The position numbers and the translations under genes are program-made. Shown piece by piece: positions 1-11,465 of a DNA stretch of 64,000 nt. The DNA comes from Parelaphostrongylus tenuis (Eukaryota; Nematoda; Chromadorea; Rhabditida; Metastrongylidae), in contig JAHQIW010000364.1 of the NCBI GenBank assembly GCA_019055375.1, positions 310,001 through 374,000 of the forward strand. Direction: 5' to 3'. Each line of letters opens with the position of its first letter. Position 1 is the first letter of the stretch. The notes beneath the pieces were generated by a model that was not told the DNA's origin, made no database searches, and saw only the letters and a list, made by a program, of their open reading frames with translations.

Positions 1-440
1 AGAATTCCTAGAAGACCTGAGAAATTGTTGAGATTAGAACACTTGAAGTTCGCTAGGCTCATATGTTTTGGAAATCATCTCATGATAAATGACAGTGAGT
101 AGTGTGTTGAGGAATATTTTTATATTGAAGTATGATCGTGATTTTTTGAGTATTTAATCAATATAACTCTGAATCTTAGACATAGATGGCTTAAATCTGG
201 GAAAATGCCGTCAGAAAAAGTCTTAGGAATAAAGTCATTATTTTATTCTATACGACAGTTCAATGCTTTTTTTCTCCAAAGCGTTATGGGTTCCCTCCTT
301 CACTTACATGCGCCCACTTCAGCACGATTTCATCCTGCTTAGCAAATAAGAGCCCTTACTCTTTCTATCGATGTAATCATTAACAATCTATTGTTGCTCC
401 TCAAAGTCCTAAAAGGCTGTTTAAATATGTTATTTTTCAG

Positions 441-530
441 TACAATAAGAACTTTATCTGGCCGTGGATTTTTTCTGCTGCACCGATCATAGTTATGTCT
501 ACCGCGTATGCTGTGTTGTGGTGGAGTGGA
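441..530 (+). CDS. Gene 1 exon encoding a transmembrane helix
   Basis: Acceptor TATTTTTCAG ends at 440 and donor GTACGT starts at 531. The 30 codons are open in phase 0 and encode a helix of about 23 hydrophobic residues beginning FIWPWIFSAAP and ending AVLWWSG. It joins in frame to the exon at 3681 (phase 0), which is the only reason to link them across a 3.1 kb intron. An exon between them cannot be excluded. Confidence 0.5.
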
Positions 531-1188
531 GTACGTTTGAGATATCGTATTTCTTGAGAGTTCTTCTGAAGGACTATTTGTTCTTCAGTATCAGTAGAGA
601 AAAAATTTTTGTACATCTGAAACCATTATAATTGCGTATTTCATGACAGGATGTCTTTAATGAGCAGCTGACCATGTCTGTTGCCGAATTTGTCATGTCA
701 CTTGCCATTAATGTAAGTTTTCTACCCGACCACATTTTTTCAAAATATCTTACTTGACTCGTATAACGCATTTATTCTACTTGCGGATTCCAGTAGTTAT
801 AGCAATCAATTCGTCTCCTCGCATTTCCATATTCTTCACCAAGTCGTATAATACTGACCGAGTACGTCTGCTTGTAATCTCGAGGATATCCAGGCTGCGG
901 CGCTCCTAGGTGTCCATTACTTCATTGCCAAAAAGTGTTGGGTGAGGAACAACCCTAGGCCTAGCATGGTTAACCTCTAGGCCACAGCTTCCCCGATAAT
1001 ATCATGAAAACTAGAAATGAAGTGGGCTCAAAAAGAGATAATGAGATATGGAAACTCAAACGCAATCTAGTGTTTCGTTCAAAAGACCAGGCAAGGGCTT
1101 CATCAACGGGTTTTAGTCGTACAGTGAGATACTCTAGCGTATTATCTACGTTCTGACGAGAGAATTTTTTTATGTTCGCTTCTCTTGA

Positions 1189-1225
<37 letters not shown>

Positions 1226-4200
1226 CATAAAGCAAATTAAAGAAGGGTCAAGATGCAAATTTTTTGTGCATTTCCTTTCCGTTCGTTCGTTTTGGAGCCT
1301 AAATTTTGTCTACAATATTTTTTATATTCAAAGATTAGCCAGCCCAACTACAGAAATTTAGTTTAGGGTGTGATCTACATTCATTAGTGTAGAAAAAACC
1401 CTTGCCTAGAAAAGTTTTCCACCCTTTCGCTACTCACCGTAGTTCTGTGTAGCTTGAGCGCGATATCTATGTACACCGAAACCAGTTCCTTTCATACTAA
1501 TCAATGATCAGTAAAGGCACGATGAACTGGTTTTTTGAGATGTGGCTTCCACCTCCTTTCTTTAATCATTTAACTTTCTTTTCTTAACTCAATTTAACCA
1601 GCTTTCTTCGAAACTTTATGATATGTTTGAGGAAAATAAACTGTAGACTAGAAAGAGGCACACAGAAGGGCCAAATTTGAAACACTGTTCCATCTTGCAC
1701 GGCTCGAAATCGAGATACGTTGTTGTGAAAAGGTCAATGCAGTAGCGTTCTGGGAGAAAATAGGCTCAGAAAAACCTTTTCCTAACTCATACCATATTCG
1801 TCAAACCTTAGTGCACTCAGCTCTACCATTTTCGCAGTAAAGAAAGTTGTAAAGCCTTGCAAAGAATTTAGTCTACCAAGCCATCGACAAAAACGAACAA
1901 TTTTGTGTAGGGTATATGCGTGGTGATTGTGATCTTCTTCTATTGGCGACTGACAGGAAAGCTCACATCCGATAAACCAGCTAAAACTCAGCATCGCCCA
2001 AATATCTTGGTGAGTGATTTGGTTGCACTTTCATCATCTCACCTCTAGCTGTCAGTCAAAGGAAAATGCTTCCAAATTAAACTAAAAAATGGAATTTCTC
2101 GATATTGAAAGCACCAAAACGTAAGATCGGACTAAATTTTGCGGAGAACTCAATGGTCCCATCTTCAAAATAGCTGTGACTTCTTCAAAGCCAGGGGATC
2201 TGTCTTTTGAAGACTGATGGCTGAGAAAGAGGGAAGGCTGCCGCTTTTGTATGACGGGAAATTAGCAAGCCCTACTTGTTAGAACAAAAATAACTGAACA
2301 TCCTCTAACGCAGCCAAGAATTTCGGAGAAATTCATTAGAGGCAAAGCATTTAAGAAAATTAACTTTTGAGGTTGGAGATATTTTCGCCTCTCATTTAGA
2401 CTACGGAAATCCATTGAACAGCTCGAATCTCGGCGATTTCAATAGTTTACTTCCTTGGCAAAAAGCATGTGCTGTAGCAGCCAAATAAAGACTACGTTTC
2501 ACCTTCGTCGTATTTTTTTGCTCCTGTGGTTTGTGGATGGCATTTCAACAGAGTTCTAGCACTTTTTCGATAGAATAAAAAGCTTCAATAATGAAACTAG
2601 GTTAAGTTCTTATTAGGTCTCCATAGAGAAAAAAATATCATGTTCTGCACTCTCAGATATTCGAAACAGATCAACATGATTGCGTGGAACATGATGTTGA
2701 GAAAATCTAGAGTTTTTTTAGTATCGGAGGAGAAATTTTCGCTGTTTAGCGAAATCGCGGGCCTCTCGAATAGTTTGCGCGCAGCGATCTCACGTGCTGG
2801 GTTGAATGAACACCATTTTCGACACAAATTTGAATTTTTTCGTCATTTGAAGAAATTCTTGGTTTTAGAGTTATAGAAGAGACTTTGTTCCATTGTTCTA
2901 TGAGTTACAGCTTCTTATTTTCGTTATATTGCTAAATAAACTCGCTATGAATTTCAGGAAACGAATTATTTACATAGGGTGTAACGTAATCTTCCTTTCG
3001 CTCTTTCTGTGCATTATGGAACCTTTTTAGAGGACAGATTTATTTTCAAATTTTCTGAAATTTGTACTAACAGATAATACCAAAGTATAACGGAAGGTCA
3101 TCCACATGTAACCGAGAGCCGAGCGAAAAATCACGCCGAGTGTAAAGCGCAATTTTTTTTCGTTCATAGCAAACCAAGTAGGTCTTTTCGTGAATCAAGT
3201 ATACTGTTAGTATTGTCATTATCCAGACGATGAACTAAATAATTAGATTTTGATGAAGAAGATTTGCGCAGAGGTGAGTAATCCAAGGATGCACTAATAC
3301 ATTCTTATAAATGCACGATATCTCCGATGGGTCTCATGATGTCAAAATTCACAACGTCTTTTGATGAACAGCTCTAACGTGGAGAAAATAAAAGTTCCGT
3401 GACCGAACATCAATTTGCCTCAATTTTTCTATTATAAATCTTTCATGCCATAGTTCGCAGCTGGTCATAATGAATAGTTGTATCATGGAAAAAATAAACG
3501 TTGCGTGACCGATCATCACCTCCACCTTGTTATAAATAAGTTGTGTCACTTTTGCCCTACAGAGAAATGTAAAAATAATGCTTCTATGGAGTGACTCCTT
3601 GCTTATAGTGGCATCGAAAAAAGGTGCTGAGTTGAATAACGTTGGTTTGTAATATTATTTTTCTCAAGCGACCATTTCAGTCCACACAGTACAAGGAAGC
3701 TCCGTTTCTATCGACACCCTATAAACGCACTGCACTTCGTTGTACTCCGCCTCCTAGCAATATTCCTGTGTGGAGAGAGGAATGGCCAACCATACCTGAT
3801 CCACCACTACAAAGAAAATTAAGACGAAGAGATCGGCGAAGTCGCAGTGATCCGAAGATTACCTCAATTCGACGCATAGGCGACGATGGCAGGTAATTAA
3901 CCACCTGTCTTCATATTCTTGGCGAACTTTTGTCTTCGAACGTTTTTTATCCTTGTTTTTGTCAGATTACACGCTTCTAAAATACTGCACTAAGTAAATT
4001 CCAAAGACCTCTATTCGTTTTGAAATAATTTGTAATCAGAAATTCAAGTATTTTTACTGCTTTTTTCGCAATATTATGATGCTACATATATACCTAAGAG
4101 AATTAAGTGATGAGCGAAAACACGGCTTCAGGCAGGAATCGAACCCGCGTTTCATCCATACCGGGAACGCGTGCTAACGTCCCGTCTTAACTGAGTTTAT

Positions 4201-6926
4201 AAAGCAAAATCGCATACCCAACCAAACCTGTTAAAGGTTGGTGGCTGAAAGCTAACATAGAGATGTTGAAGAATGAGTGGTCGGTAATGTAATGGTAGCA
4301 CGCGTCTCATAGCAATTTTTAATATTGAAACAATTTCCTTGAGCAACTTTGAATTAATCTCAGCACTGATCAGTAATGCATTGTTTTTTCCTTTCCTGTC
4401 TAGTCTTTTTACATTACGGGGTGCAATGTTGAAAATAAACGCAGCAGTGTCGACGTGCAAAAAAATTCTTAATCTGGGGTAATTTTAAACCCGCGGGGCT
4501 CACGCGTACCCTTCGCATCACTGATCTTAGCCTATTTCTAGGCCTTGTTTATAGCGTATCGATACTATCGGCTATCACACGCAACGGAAAGGCTTTAGGG
4601 AGTGCGACTCGGTATTGAGCCCACTTAGAACAGTTAACTCATTTTATTTTACACCTACCCCTGGCTTTGAAAATAAGAAGAGGCAAAAAGTAAACGTCAT
4701 GATTTCGGCCGTAGTTTCAGCATAACTGAGGTTGGGCATAGCGATATTGAAAATATATAAAAGGAACAGTTAGAAGAAGTAGTATCATCTCGCCAAATTT
4801 TTTGCAAGAAAAAAATTTGCAAAGAGTGAAATAAGATGGGCAAAGTGAAAATTGACGTTTGTCAGCTCCACCTCAAACCTTAATTGCCTCACCGATCAAA
4901 TCATTTTTATAACACCAAACATCAATCAGTGGATAAGACAACGCTAGTTGATAGATTGGTTTGCAACTGTATCTCGAAGAAATATTCCTGAATACGAATT
5001 TGTTTCTGATGTTCCATTTACGCTTAACCAAACAAATATCACCAAACAGTGTAGCTATATTATATTTTAGCCTCGACTTGCTCCAGAGCTGGAAAGGAGA
5101 AAACGAGGTGATTGCAAAGCTTTTTGGAGCGCCGTGAATGAGTTAAAAAGACTTGGAACACACGATGCATTCCCAATTTTTTAACTACGCAGCTTTTTCT
5201 GCTTTAGCATACGTGTCGGGGCTCTCAACTATTTTATCAGAGTGAAAGAACTCTCAGAGCTAGCGTAATCGCATTCAAATGTGAGGTACTGGAAGTACGT
5301 CCTATCTTATAAGTGACAGAGAGAATCCAAGGATCTCAACCATGTCAGCAACCAAAACTCAGAGACACTGTGGTTTGCGCCAGAGTGTGAAAAATCAGGT
5401 GTTTCAACATAGTTCTTCTAAGCAACAATTGGTGGGGGGAGGTGTAAGTGATATGATTTTGGGAAATTTTGAAAAATTGGAACACGGGGATTTGGATAAA
5501 AATTATTATGCTTAACAATGTTTTGACGCGAGCAGAATTCACTGAGCCGGCTTTATACACGACAGAAAAAATGAAAAGCTTAGTGGCGTATATACAAGTC
5601 GGTGGTGAACTACAGGTGTTACTACAGGCAATGACGAATACTGTGGTGTTATAGACTATATCCTTGTTTCAAGAAAATCATTCAAAAAATTGGCAAACTT
5701 CAGTCTGGTTTTCCGAAAACTGCCGATAACCTTCAAATCTAGCTATGCATCAGGTTTAGTCGTGACATAATAAAACCATTCATAACTTCAAAAACACGTC
5801 TGGTAGAAAATTCACCTAAAAAGCGTTTTTCACCATATTTGCGAGTTATTCAAAATCTGCGTCTCCCTAAATCTTTAACGCCTTGGCGGCAGCTGCAAAC
5901 ACCATCGAAGCACTCATGAGCGCCATTGTGTCCAGCTCGACAAATACCGTTCGTTCAATCTTTTTACACTATGAAATGCGAACCTTTACGAGGAAAGTGA
6001 AAGAGCTACATCCCACTGGATCTAGAAACTCAGAATTATGCCATTGTAAACCAGGAAAGTTTGTGTTATTGGCGACAAATTACAGATTTCAGCAGAATAT
6101 ATTCCACGTCAACAAGTTCATGATGGTTTTGATGTTTGCATAATGTTCTATATTTTCTTGGAAATTGAAACATCAAATTCTTTTTTAGTACGTGCGCATT
6201 AATATCAATCCTCTATCTTGCGAATGTGTCACAAAAGACCCAATTATTTTTGTTCCATTGTAGTCTCGATTTCTTCGCACCTGAGCCATATGACGTTCAA
6301 TTTCCATGGAAAATCGAGAAGTTAAAACGAGAACAGAAGAATGAAGTACGGCCACACTCAGCCGCCGAAGACATTGAACGGTAGGTATCTAGCATATCGC
6401 TTATTTTCTCGCTCTTCTTCTCCTCGTTCATGTTCTCAGCTGGAAAGAAAGCTTAGGTCAAATTGTTTAGGCATCTTGTTGATTGAATGATTGATGATTT
6501 TGAATGATTGCAGTAGCAGCATCTTGTTTATATAGATTTTTGAAGGCAATAACATATAAACACTTGATTAACAGGTGATATTGTTAATGGAAATTTTCGG
6601 AACTTGAGTGAGCTTTCCTTCTACTTTGCAATTACAGTTCATAATGCATATTTATAAGCGTCTTATATTATTCATCTAAATTTGCATTTGATTGATTGTA
6701 CAACTTTCTTTGGAAAACGACGTTTTGTTCTCTACGTGGGAGCTTTTTCAGATTGTACTATAGCAAGTACCCGGATGAGCTTCCGGGAATTCCCCACGGT
6801 ATGCGAAGCTCGCTGCGCCGGGAACGTAAAGGTGGCCGAAGTCCCGACAGAGTGACGTTCAGCCCGGCCGAACCACAAATGAACTATACGACTCCTCAGG
6901 GCTCGTCAAAGAGTTCGCTCGTGTAA
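441..6926 (+). CDS. 3' exons of an unrecognised membrane protein with a PDZ-ligand tail
   Basis: Spliced model from four exons: 441-530, 3681-3892, 6264-6380 and 6752-6926 (stop included). All junctions are AG/GT and all phases agree (0, 2, 2). The first exon encodes a hydrophobic helix (FIWPWIFSAAPIIVM and following residues). The next gives a proline-rich then strongly basic stretch (LQRKLRRRDRRSRS). The third contains an acidic/aromatic segment (DFFAPEPYDVQFPWK) and a charged run. The last ends in ...SSKSSLV, a class I PDZ ligand shape (S/T-x-V). I infer a transmembrane protein with a cytosolic tail of about 165 residues anchored by a PDZ partner. I do not recognise the family; a solute carrier, receptor or adhesion protein are all possible. 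The 5' part is missing. The last three exons are secure; the 441-530 exon is less so. Confidence 0.72.
785..990 (-). repeat. Decayed SINE-like repeat (family C)
   Basis: Shares an ordered set of blocks with 15850-16062 and 61083-61300: a 'GCGGATTCCAGTA' block, a 'GTCGTATAATACTGACCGAG' block, an 'AGGATAtCCaGGCTGcGGCG' block and a GAGTGG-type head read on the minus strand. Strongly diverged. Confidence 0.4.
1191..1222. repeat. (AT)16 microsatellite
   Basis: Sixteen uninterrupted AT dinucleotides inside the gene 1 intron; no other feature attached. Confidence 0.95.
3681..3892 (+). CDS. Gene 1 exon: proline-rich and basic tail
   Basis: Acceptor ACCATTTCAG ends at 3680; donor GTAATT starts at 3893. 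The 212-nt exon reads in phase 0 and leaves phase 2. It encodes STQYKEAPFLSTPYKR, a CTPPPSNIPVW segment and a dense Arg/Lys/Ser run. The composition (polar, basic, proline-rich) fits a cytosolic tail. The next exon completes the split codon in frame. Confidence 0.7.
4088..4318 (-). repeat. tRNA-like fold-back repeat, truncated copy (family B)
   Basis: Starts with the family end TATACCTAAGAGAATTAAGTG, followed by a minus-strand tRNA-like unit whose B box reads GGTTCGATTCC on the complement, then the family spacer (ACCAAACCTGTTAAAGGTTGGTGGCTGA, AGATGTTGAAGAATGAGTGG) and the start of a second, plus-strand tRNA-like unit. It lies inside the intron of gene 1 between exons 3681-3892 and 6264-6380. 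Confidence 0.65.
6264..6380 (+). CDS. Gene 1 exon: charged tail segment
   Basis: Acceptor TTCCATTGTAG ends at 6263; donor GTAGGT starts at 6381. The split codon with the previous exon is complete and the frame is open: LDFFAPEPYDVQFPWKIEK, then a KLKREQK-type charged stretch ending SAAEDIE. It leaves phase 2, matched by the final exon. Confidence 0.7.
6752..6926 (+). CDS. Gene 1 terminal exon with PDZ-type C-terminus
   Basis: Acceptor AGCTTTTTCAG ends at 6751. The codon split by the intron gives Arg and the frame then runs to TAA at 6924-6926. The exon encodes YSKYPDELPGIPHGMRSSL, a basic stretch (RRERKGGRSPDR) and ends KSSLV. It is more GC-rich than its surroundings, as expected for real coding sequence. 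Confidence 0.75.
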
Positions 6927-8640
6927 CGACGATGAGCTTTCAACATTCGCCGTCTTTGCTTGACTTTTGCATCTCAGCTATAAATCTCCGAAAGATCTCC
7001 GCTTCATCTCCTTTATTCCCTTGTTTTTTGCACTTATTTCTAAAAAATTCTCAAAACCTTATTTGAACCAGTTCTATAACTTCACACCGTATATCCTTAT
7101 GTGTGTTTCAATATAGCACTACGATGTATTCAAATATCACTACATTCCAACGCAGAATCGTACAACAAGACTTTTTTGCGCGACCTCAAACTAGGCATTT
7201 TGTGTGTCGCAGCACTTCCATCATTTGATTAGTTTATTATGATCCGTCATCTACGAAAATTTTCGAATCTACGCATAGATCCGAACGCTGCTGAACGTGT
7301 TTCTATAACATTTCTAAATGGCTTTTAATGCTGGTTGTATCGACTGTGCATGACCTTATGCACATTCCACATCACCACCACTGGCCAGCTAGTGATTCTG
7401 TTACTATTATAATGGAAGTGATTTTTTTATTGCAATTTAATGATAGGCAGTTTTCTAGATTAACACGTGGAGCTTTTCAGCTCCAAAATCCCTACTGGGG
7501 CGACAAGTACATTGTTATTGGCACATTTGACACTCGCATGTGACGAATTGGTCAGTGGCTTACGACACACACGCGTTGATGGTTCGAATCTGAGCTCAAG
7601 GTTCACTAAGTCTTAAATCCATCCGAAGTCGGTGAATTGGTACCAGACTTGTCTGAGAGGAGAACCATCTCTGACTTGGAACATCAGTACATGCGAGTCA
7701 TTGCGGAAGTCAGAAATGCATTAAGTCACTTCAAACAATGTTTGACGAAGTCGAAGCACGGCGTAACCCTCAGGATTTGGTCAGCGCTGAAAGTTTCCAA
7801 AGCTATATTTGTTGGGTTATCATAGAATTTTTCTCTCACTTCGACACTTTTGTTAACTCAGTTGTTACTTATTCGAAGAATCAATTAATTAACATCACAA
7901 TAACCATCACCATCTGTGATATGCAACCATTTATTTACTGGGCAATAAAAGTGTACTTTTCCTCAGGGAGAATAAAGTTGATGATCAAAGAACTCGCTGA
8001 AGTCATGAAATCTGCGAGGCTCCATACAAATAAAGTGTTTTTGATCAAGGTTACGATCATTAGTACTTCATGGATCTGACTGTGAGAAACCACATGCAAT
8101 CTAGTAATCAGCTTATAGTATAAATATAAAAGAACTCATGATTTTAGCAAAGCAGAAGTGATTCGAGTTCATCCATGATCATGCTGAGGGATTCGTCACC
8201 ACTTTGCGGTTTATTTTAACCTCAACAAATACTGTTGAGCAGCAATGTAACAATAAGCACTTATGTAAAGTATTTCGATATAACGTAATAAGACTAGATT
8301 TCTATTTAATATACTTAAATCAGCGTTCAAGATCCAATCAGTAGATTAACGAAGGTACATGTGTATGTTCTTGGTTGTCCTACGGTTTCTTTAATATTTC
8401 GACATTTCTGTTGAATCAGTTGCTCCATTTGTAAAGAAATTAATCAATCAACAATATAATAAACATCATGATCAATAATGTATAGCCATTTGCTGTGCAA
8501 ACATTGGATGGCTTTTTCCCAGAAAAAAAGAGGCTGATGATCAGAGAAGTCATTAAGGCCTTTTGAACTGGTTGTAGTCATTAAATTTTTTCTCCCGCAG
8601 ATGCTTTTTAGAGAACGAAAGAGATGACACACCGATAGAG
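6927..8640. other. 3' flank of gene 1 and unassigned sequence
   Basis: Downstream of the gene 1 stop I see no canonical AATAAA close by. Apart from the SINE relic at 7550-7800 the open frames are short and without family likeness. Confidence 0.3.
7550..7800 (+). repeat. tRNA-derived SINE, decayed copy (family A)
   Basis: Contains a B-box-like GGTTCGAATCT and the family A body signature 'GTCGGTGAATTGGTACCAGA' followed by CTTGTCTGAGAGGA. Same order as the better copies at 60128 and 61368 but with many changes and no clear A box or tail. Confidence 0.55.
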
Positions 8641-9060
8641 TAATACTATGCTATTCCGTGGATGCGGTGCCGTGGTGCTGCCCAGTTTCTCCACAACGTG
8701 GCGAGACGACTTTGCAATGTGAGGTCCAACGCTGTCTTGCAGGAGGTCGACTATAAGTCATTTCGAATACTTCTCGTGCACTGTTGCAACACACTTCTGA
8801 AGTTTTTCACCATAAACGTCGGCACTGATAGCCTGCTTGTTTCGGGCAATTCTCAGAACAGCATAAATTGCCAGTTTGAGAAAAGCGAGAATATAATTTT
8901 TTGAGCATGGAACTTGGACATTGGCTAAGCTGGCAGATCTTCGCCACGAAGCAGTCAGTAAGTGTGGAGCTTGTTATTGCTGTAGAAGACCCAGTATTCA
9001 TCTCTGGTGATGATCGAAATGAGAAAGTCCTACCGGTGGGATGGCAGTAGAAGGCTTTCG
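8640..9060 (-). pseudogene. Mariner-type transposase relic
   Basis: Read on the minus strand, fragments resemble the catalytic half of Tc1/mariner transposase: an 'NKQAISADVYGEKL' block (like the family's tINAdvY..qL) followed by 'LLQDSVGPHIAK', which corresponds to the family's DNARPHxA catalytic motif with the Asp-Asn altered. Stops and frame changes interrupt the frame. Inactive remnant. Confidence 0.55.
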
Positions 9061-9494
9061 CACTCCGTCACACGTGCAACGTTGTTGTAATCGGTCGGCG
9101 CATTAGATGTCCATTGTGAATCGCCTTTGTGGTAAGCCAAAACATAGAAATAGCGAGGATTGTAACTACAGCCGTATATAAGTGTAAGAGGAACATTATC
9201 CGAAACACCAAAGCCTTTTGACAATATTAGGCTTTGAACCAAAAAACCGAGCAAGACAATAGTGTGAGTGAAATCATCGGACCACCTTGCACATACTATA
9301 TACGTATTTTACAGGATGCGCAAGAAGTTTGGATGATTTCTCCAGACTTTTCATCAATAAAAAATACTGAGTAAGCAAATGAATTCATTTGATTGAAAGA
9401 ATAATTACGCGGATTTTATAGTACTTCAAGGCATTTTGCATTGCTATGATATTTCTTATATACCTAAGAAAATTGAGTGTTAAGCAAAAACGCG

Positions 9495-9567
9495 GCCTCA
9501 GGCGGGAATCGAACTCGCGTTCCATCCTATCCGGGGACGCGTGCTCTAACCACTACACCACCGAGGC
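9495..9567 (-). ncRNA. tRNA-like unit with Pol III boxes
   Basis: On the complement, GCCTCGG and CCTGAGGC can pair as an acceptor stem, the A box reads TGGTGTAGTGGTTAGAG and the B box lies in a GCGAGTTCGATTCCCGC T-arm. The anticodon arm region (CGTCCCCGGATAGGATG) does not form a good five-base stem, so I call it tRNA-derived, not a functional tRNA. Confidence 0.55.
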
Positions 9568-9703
9568 ACATTTGCCCTACCACTCATTCTTCAACATCTC
9601 AATGTTAGCTATCAGCCACCAACCTTTGATAGGTTTGGTCGGGTGTGCGATTTCGCTTCATAAACCCAGTTGAGCTGACAGCTATTCTAATTACTAATAC
9701 TGT

Positions 9704-9776
9704 GCCTCGGTGGTGTAGTGGTTAAAGCACGCGTCCCCGGATAGGATGAAATGCGGGTTCGACTCCCGCCTAAGGC
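9704..9776 (+). ncRNA. tRNA-like unit with Pol III boxes
   Basis: Acceptor-like GCCTCGG, A box TGGTGTAGTGGTTAAAG, T-arm GCGGGTTCGACTCCCGC. Inverted partner of the unit at 9495-9567. No convincing anticodon stem; probably a repeat component. Confidence 0.55.
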
Positions 9777-9995
9777 CGTGTTTTTGCTCACCACTCAATT
9801 CTCTTAGGTATATAGAAAATATCATAACAATGCGAAATGCATTAAAATACTACTACTTTTGAGTATTAGTAATTAAAATAGGTGTCAGCTCAACTGGGTT
9901 TATGAAGCGAAATCGTATAACCGACCAAACCTGTCAAAGTTTGGTGGCTGATAGCCAACATTGAGATGTTGAAGAATGAGTGGTCGGGCAAATGT

Positions 9996-10068
9996 GCCTC
10001 GGTGGTGTAGTGGTTAGAGCATGCGTCCCCGGATAGGATGAAACACGGGTTCGATTCCCGCCTGAGGC
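9996..10068 (+). ncRNA. tRNA-like unit with Pol III boxes
   Basis: Same organisation as 9704-9776: A box TGGTGTAGTGGTTAGAG and B box GGTTCGATTCC. It is followed by the repeat end (CACTCAATTCTCTTAGGTAT) and not by a T-run terminator. Confidence 0.55.
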
Positions 10069-10106
10069 CGCGTTTTGTTCACCACTCAATTCTCTTAGGT
10101 ATATAG

Positions 10107-11250
10107 AATAATTACATTTATCAGATTAGCAGTCATAACAACATAGAAAAGTATTCATAACAAATTTCCAAAGTCGCTTACAAAAATTTTCAGCAATGCT
10201 GACACAAGTTTCCACTGTAATTTCGTCCGCAGCATTTGTCAAAAGCCGTTTTAAGCGCTTCTATGCTGATGCAGCGAGCAGCCTCCGGTGTGGACCGGTG
10301 TGGTGTTGTGTGTGTTTTTCCTCCGGTGTGGACCACACTAGTGATCTATTGGTTGAGATCCGGCGTGTTTGACGGACAAATGTCCTTGCTCCAAAGTTTG
10401 AAAACCAGCTTTTGACAGATGGATATCGTTGAGCGGACCAAATGTTCAGGAGCCTAGTTCTGTTGAAGCGTAGCATAAGCACCTAAGTTTCAGGTACTCC
10501 AACGCTCCAGTTCGCTCCATGTAGCTCGTTGCTTATAACTAGCAGCTATCATTTTGACGCTTCTGTTTGTGCAAGAGGTGGCACTTTTCTCCTATCAGCA
10601 ACCATATTAAAACGCATTTTATGCTCTTTCTAGATATTTTAGTAGTTTTTCGCTTGCATGATTCTCAAGAACTTGAACTATGTATTTTATTTCTTACACA
10701 GCTTTTATATGACATTGTAACAATAAAAGTAAAATTTCACTTCAAACTCAAGCATTTTTCGCTGGACACAGCTTTCCTTTTAGACAACCATTCGATAGCA
10801 CAAATCTCAGCGATTTCAAACGTATGCTAAATTTTTGAAAAGGACTTTTTTGTGCGTTGTGACAGCTAAAGGAATATTGAGGTTCTTTTCGGTTAGATGG
10901 GGACAAATAGATATCCGACCTCATTTGCTGTACAGGAACTTTTCATAAAAGTGTTAGTACTCATTCAAAAGCCTAAGTTGTTGGCTACATCCCCGCTTCA
11001 CCGCTTTTTAGAAAAGTCTTTTCCTAATGTTGTTACAGAAGCAAATTCCCCATGTTTCACATATTAATTTGTTTCGTCAGACAGAATTCTTTATTTGAAC
11101 TATCAAAAAACCTTCGATAGCATACTGTTTGCTGATTTCAGTGGTGTGCTTATATCCTAAAAAGACCGTTTCTCTGCAGCGCAACAGGGAAAATGAAATT
11201 CCGTGACTTTCTTTCGTTCAGCAAACACGAGGTTGTTAATACACGTTTAA
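10107..11250. other. Unassigned sequence
   Basis: No supported gene. A 73-codon minus-strand frame at 10261-10482 has no family likeness and no good splice sites. AT-rich in 10560-10830. Confidence 0.25.
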
Positions 11251-11285
11251 CTCATACAAGATAGTACAATAGAGATCGTATCGGT

Positions 11286-11321
11286 GGCTAACGTTTCGGC
11301 GGTCTTGCCTTCTTCAGAGCC
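11286..11321 (-). ncRNA. Hammerhead-ribozyme-like motif (variant with short stem II)
   Basis: On the minus strand: GGCU (11321-11318), CUGAAGA (11317-11311), an extra A, stem II GGC/GCC with loop AAGACC, GAAA (11297-11294), then CGUU and AGCC. AGCC pairs with the leading GGCU to close helix I. Helix III would be only two base pairs with a GUU cleavage triplet. The core is complete, but the extra A before stem II and the minimal helix III make activity uncertain. Confidence 0.5.
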
Positions 11322-11465
11322 TTATAGAAGTCATACTGACTTGCATCAGATTAGTCCAACACTTTCATAATCAAATCAGAAAAAAATTATTGCATCTAAA
11401 CATCTATTTAATTGAATATTGAAGACAGTTTTGAACCGTAAAGTAATCGGCCCTATTTTACTTAC

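Larger units (their letters stand above)
531..3680 (+). other. Large intron of gene 1, repeat bearing
   Basis: No convincing exon was found here. It contains a decayed tRNA-like SINE relic (about 785-990) and an AT dinucleotide run (1191-1222). Open frames at 2597-2876 on both strands overlap each other and show no splice signals or family likeness. Confidence 0.4.
9458..10106. repeat. Composite fold-back repeat with three tRNA-like units (family B)
   Basis: Bounded by TATACCTAAGAAAATTGAGTG at the left and its inverted form CACTCAATTCTCTTAGGTATATAG at the right; the same end also occurs internally near 9790-9815. Inside are tRNA-like units at 9495-9567 (minus), 9704-9776 (plus) and 9996-10068 (plus), separated by a shared spacer containing CAACATCTCAATGTTAGCTA and a region ending in GTATTAGTAATTA. 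It looks like a fold-back element plus a partial second copy. Transcription from the Pol III boxes is inferred. Confidence 0.75.

Noticed and set aside
1..93. Possible exon at the window start (open frame ending at a GTGAGT donor)
   Set aside because: The frame is open from the edge to a good donor, but its phase does not fit the exon at 441 and no motif is seen, so it was not annotated.
2597..2876. Opposed open frames of 76 and 78 codons
   Set aside because: They overlap on opposite strands, lack splice signals and have no family likeness.
9495..10068. Functional tRNA genes
   Set aside because: A and B boxes and acceptor-like ends are present, but the anticodon arm does not pair and units come as inverted pairs within a repeat; called tRNA-derived.
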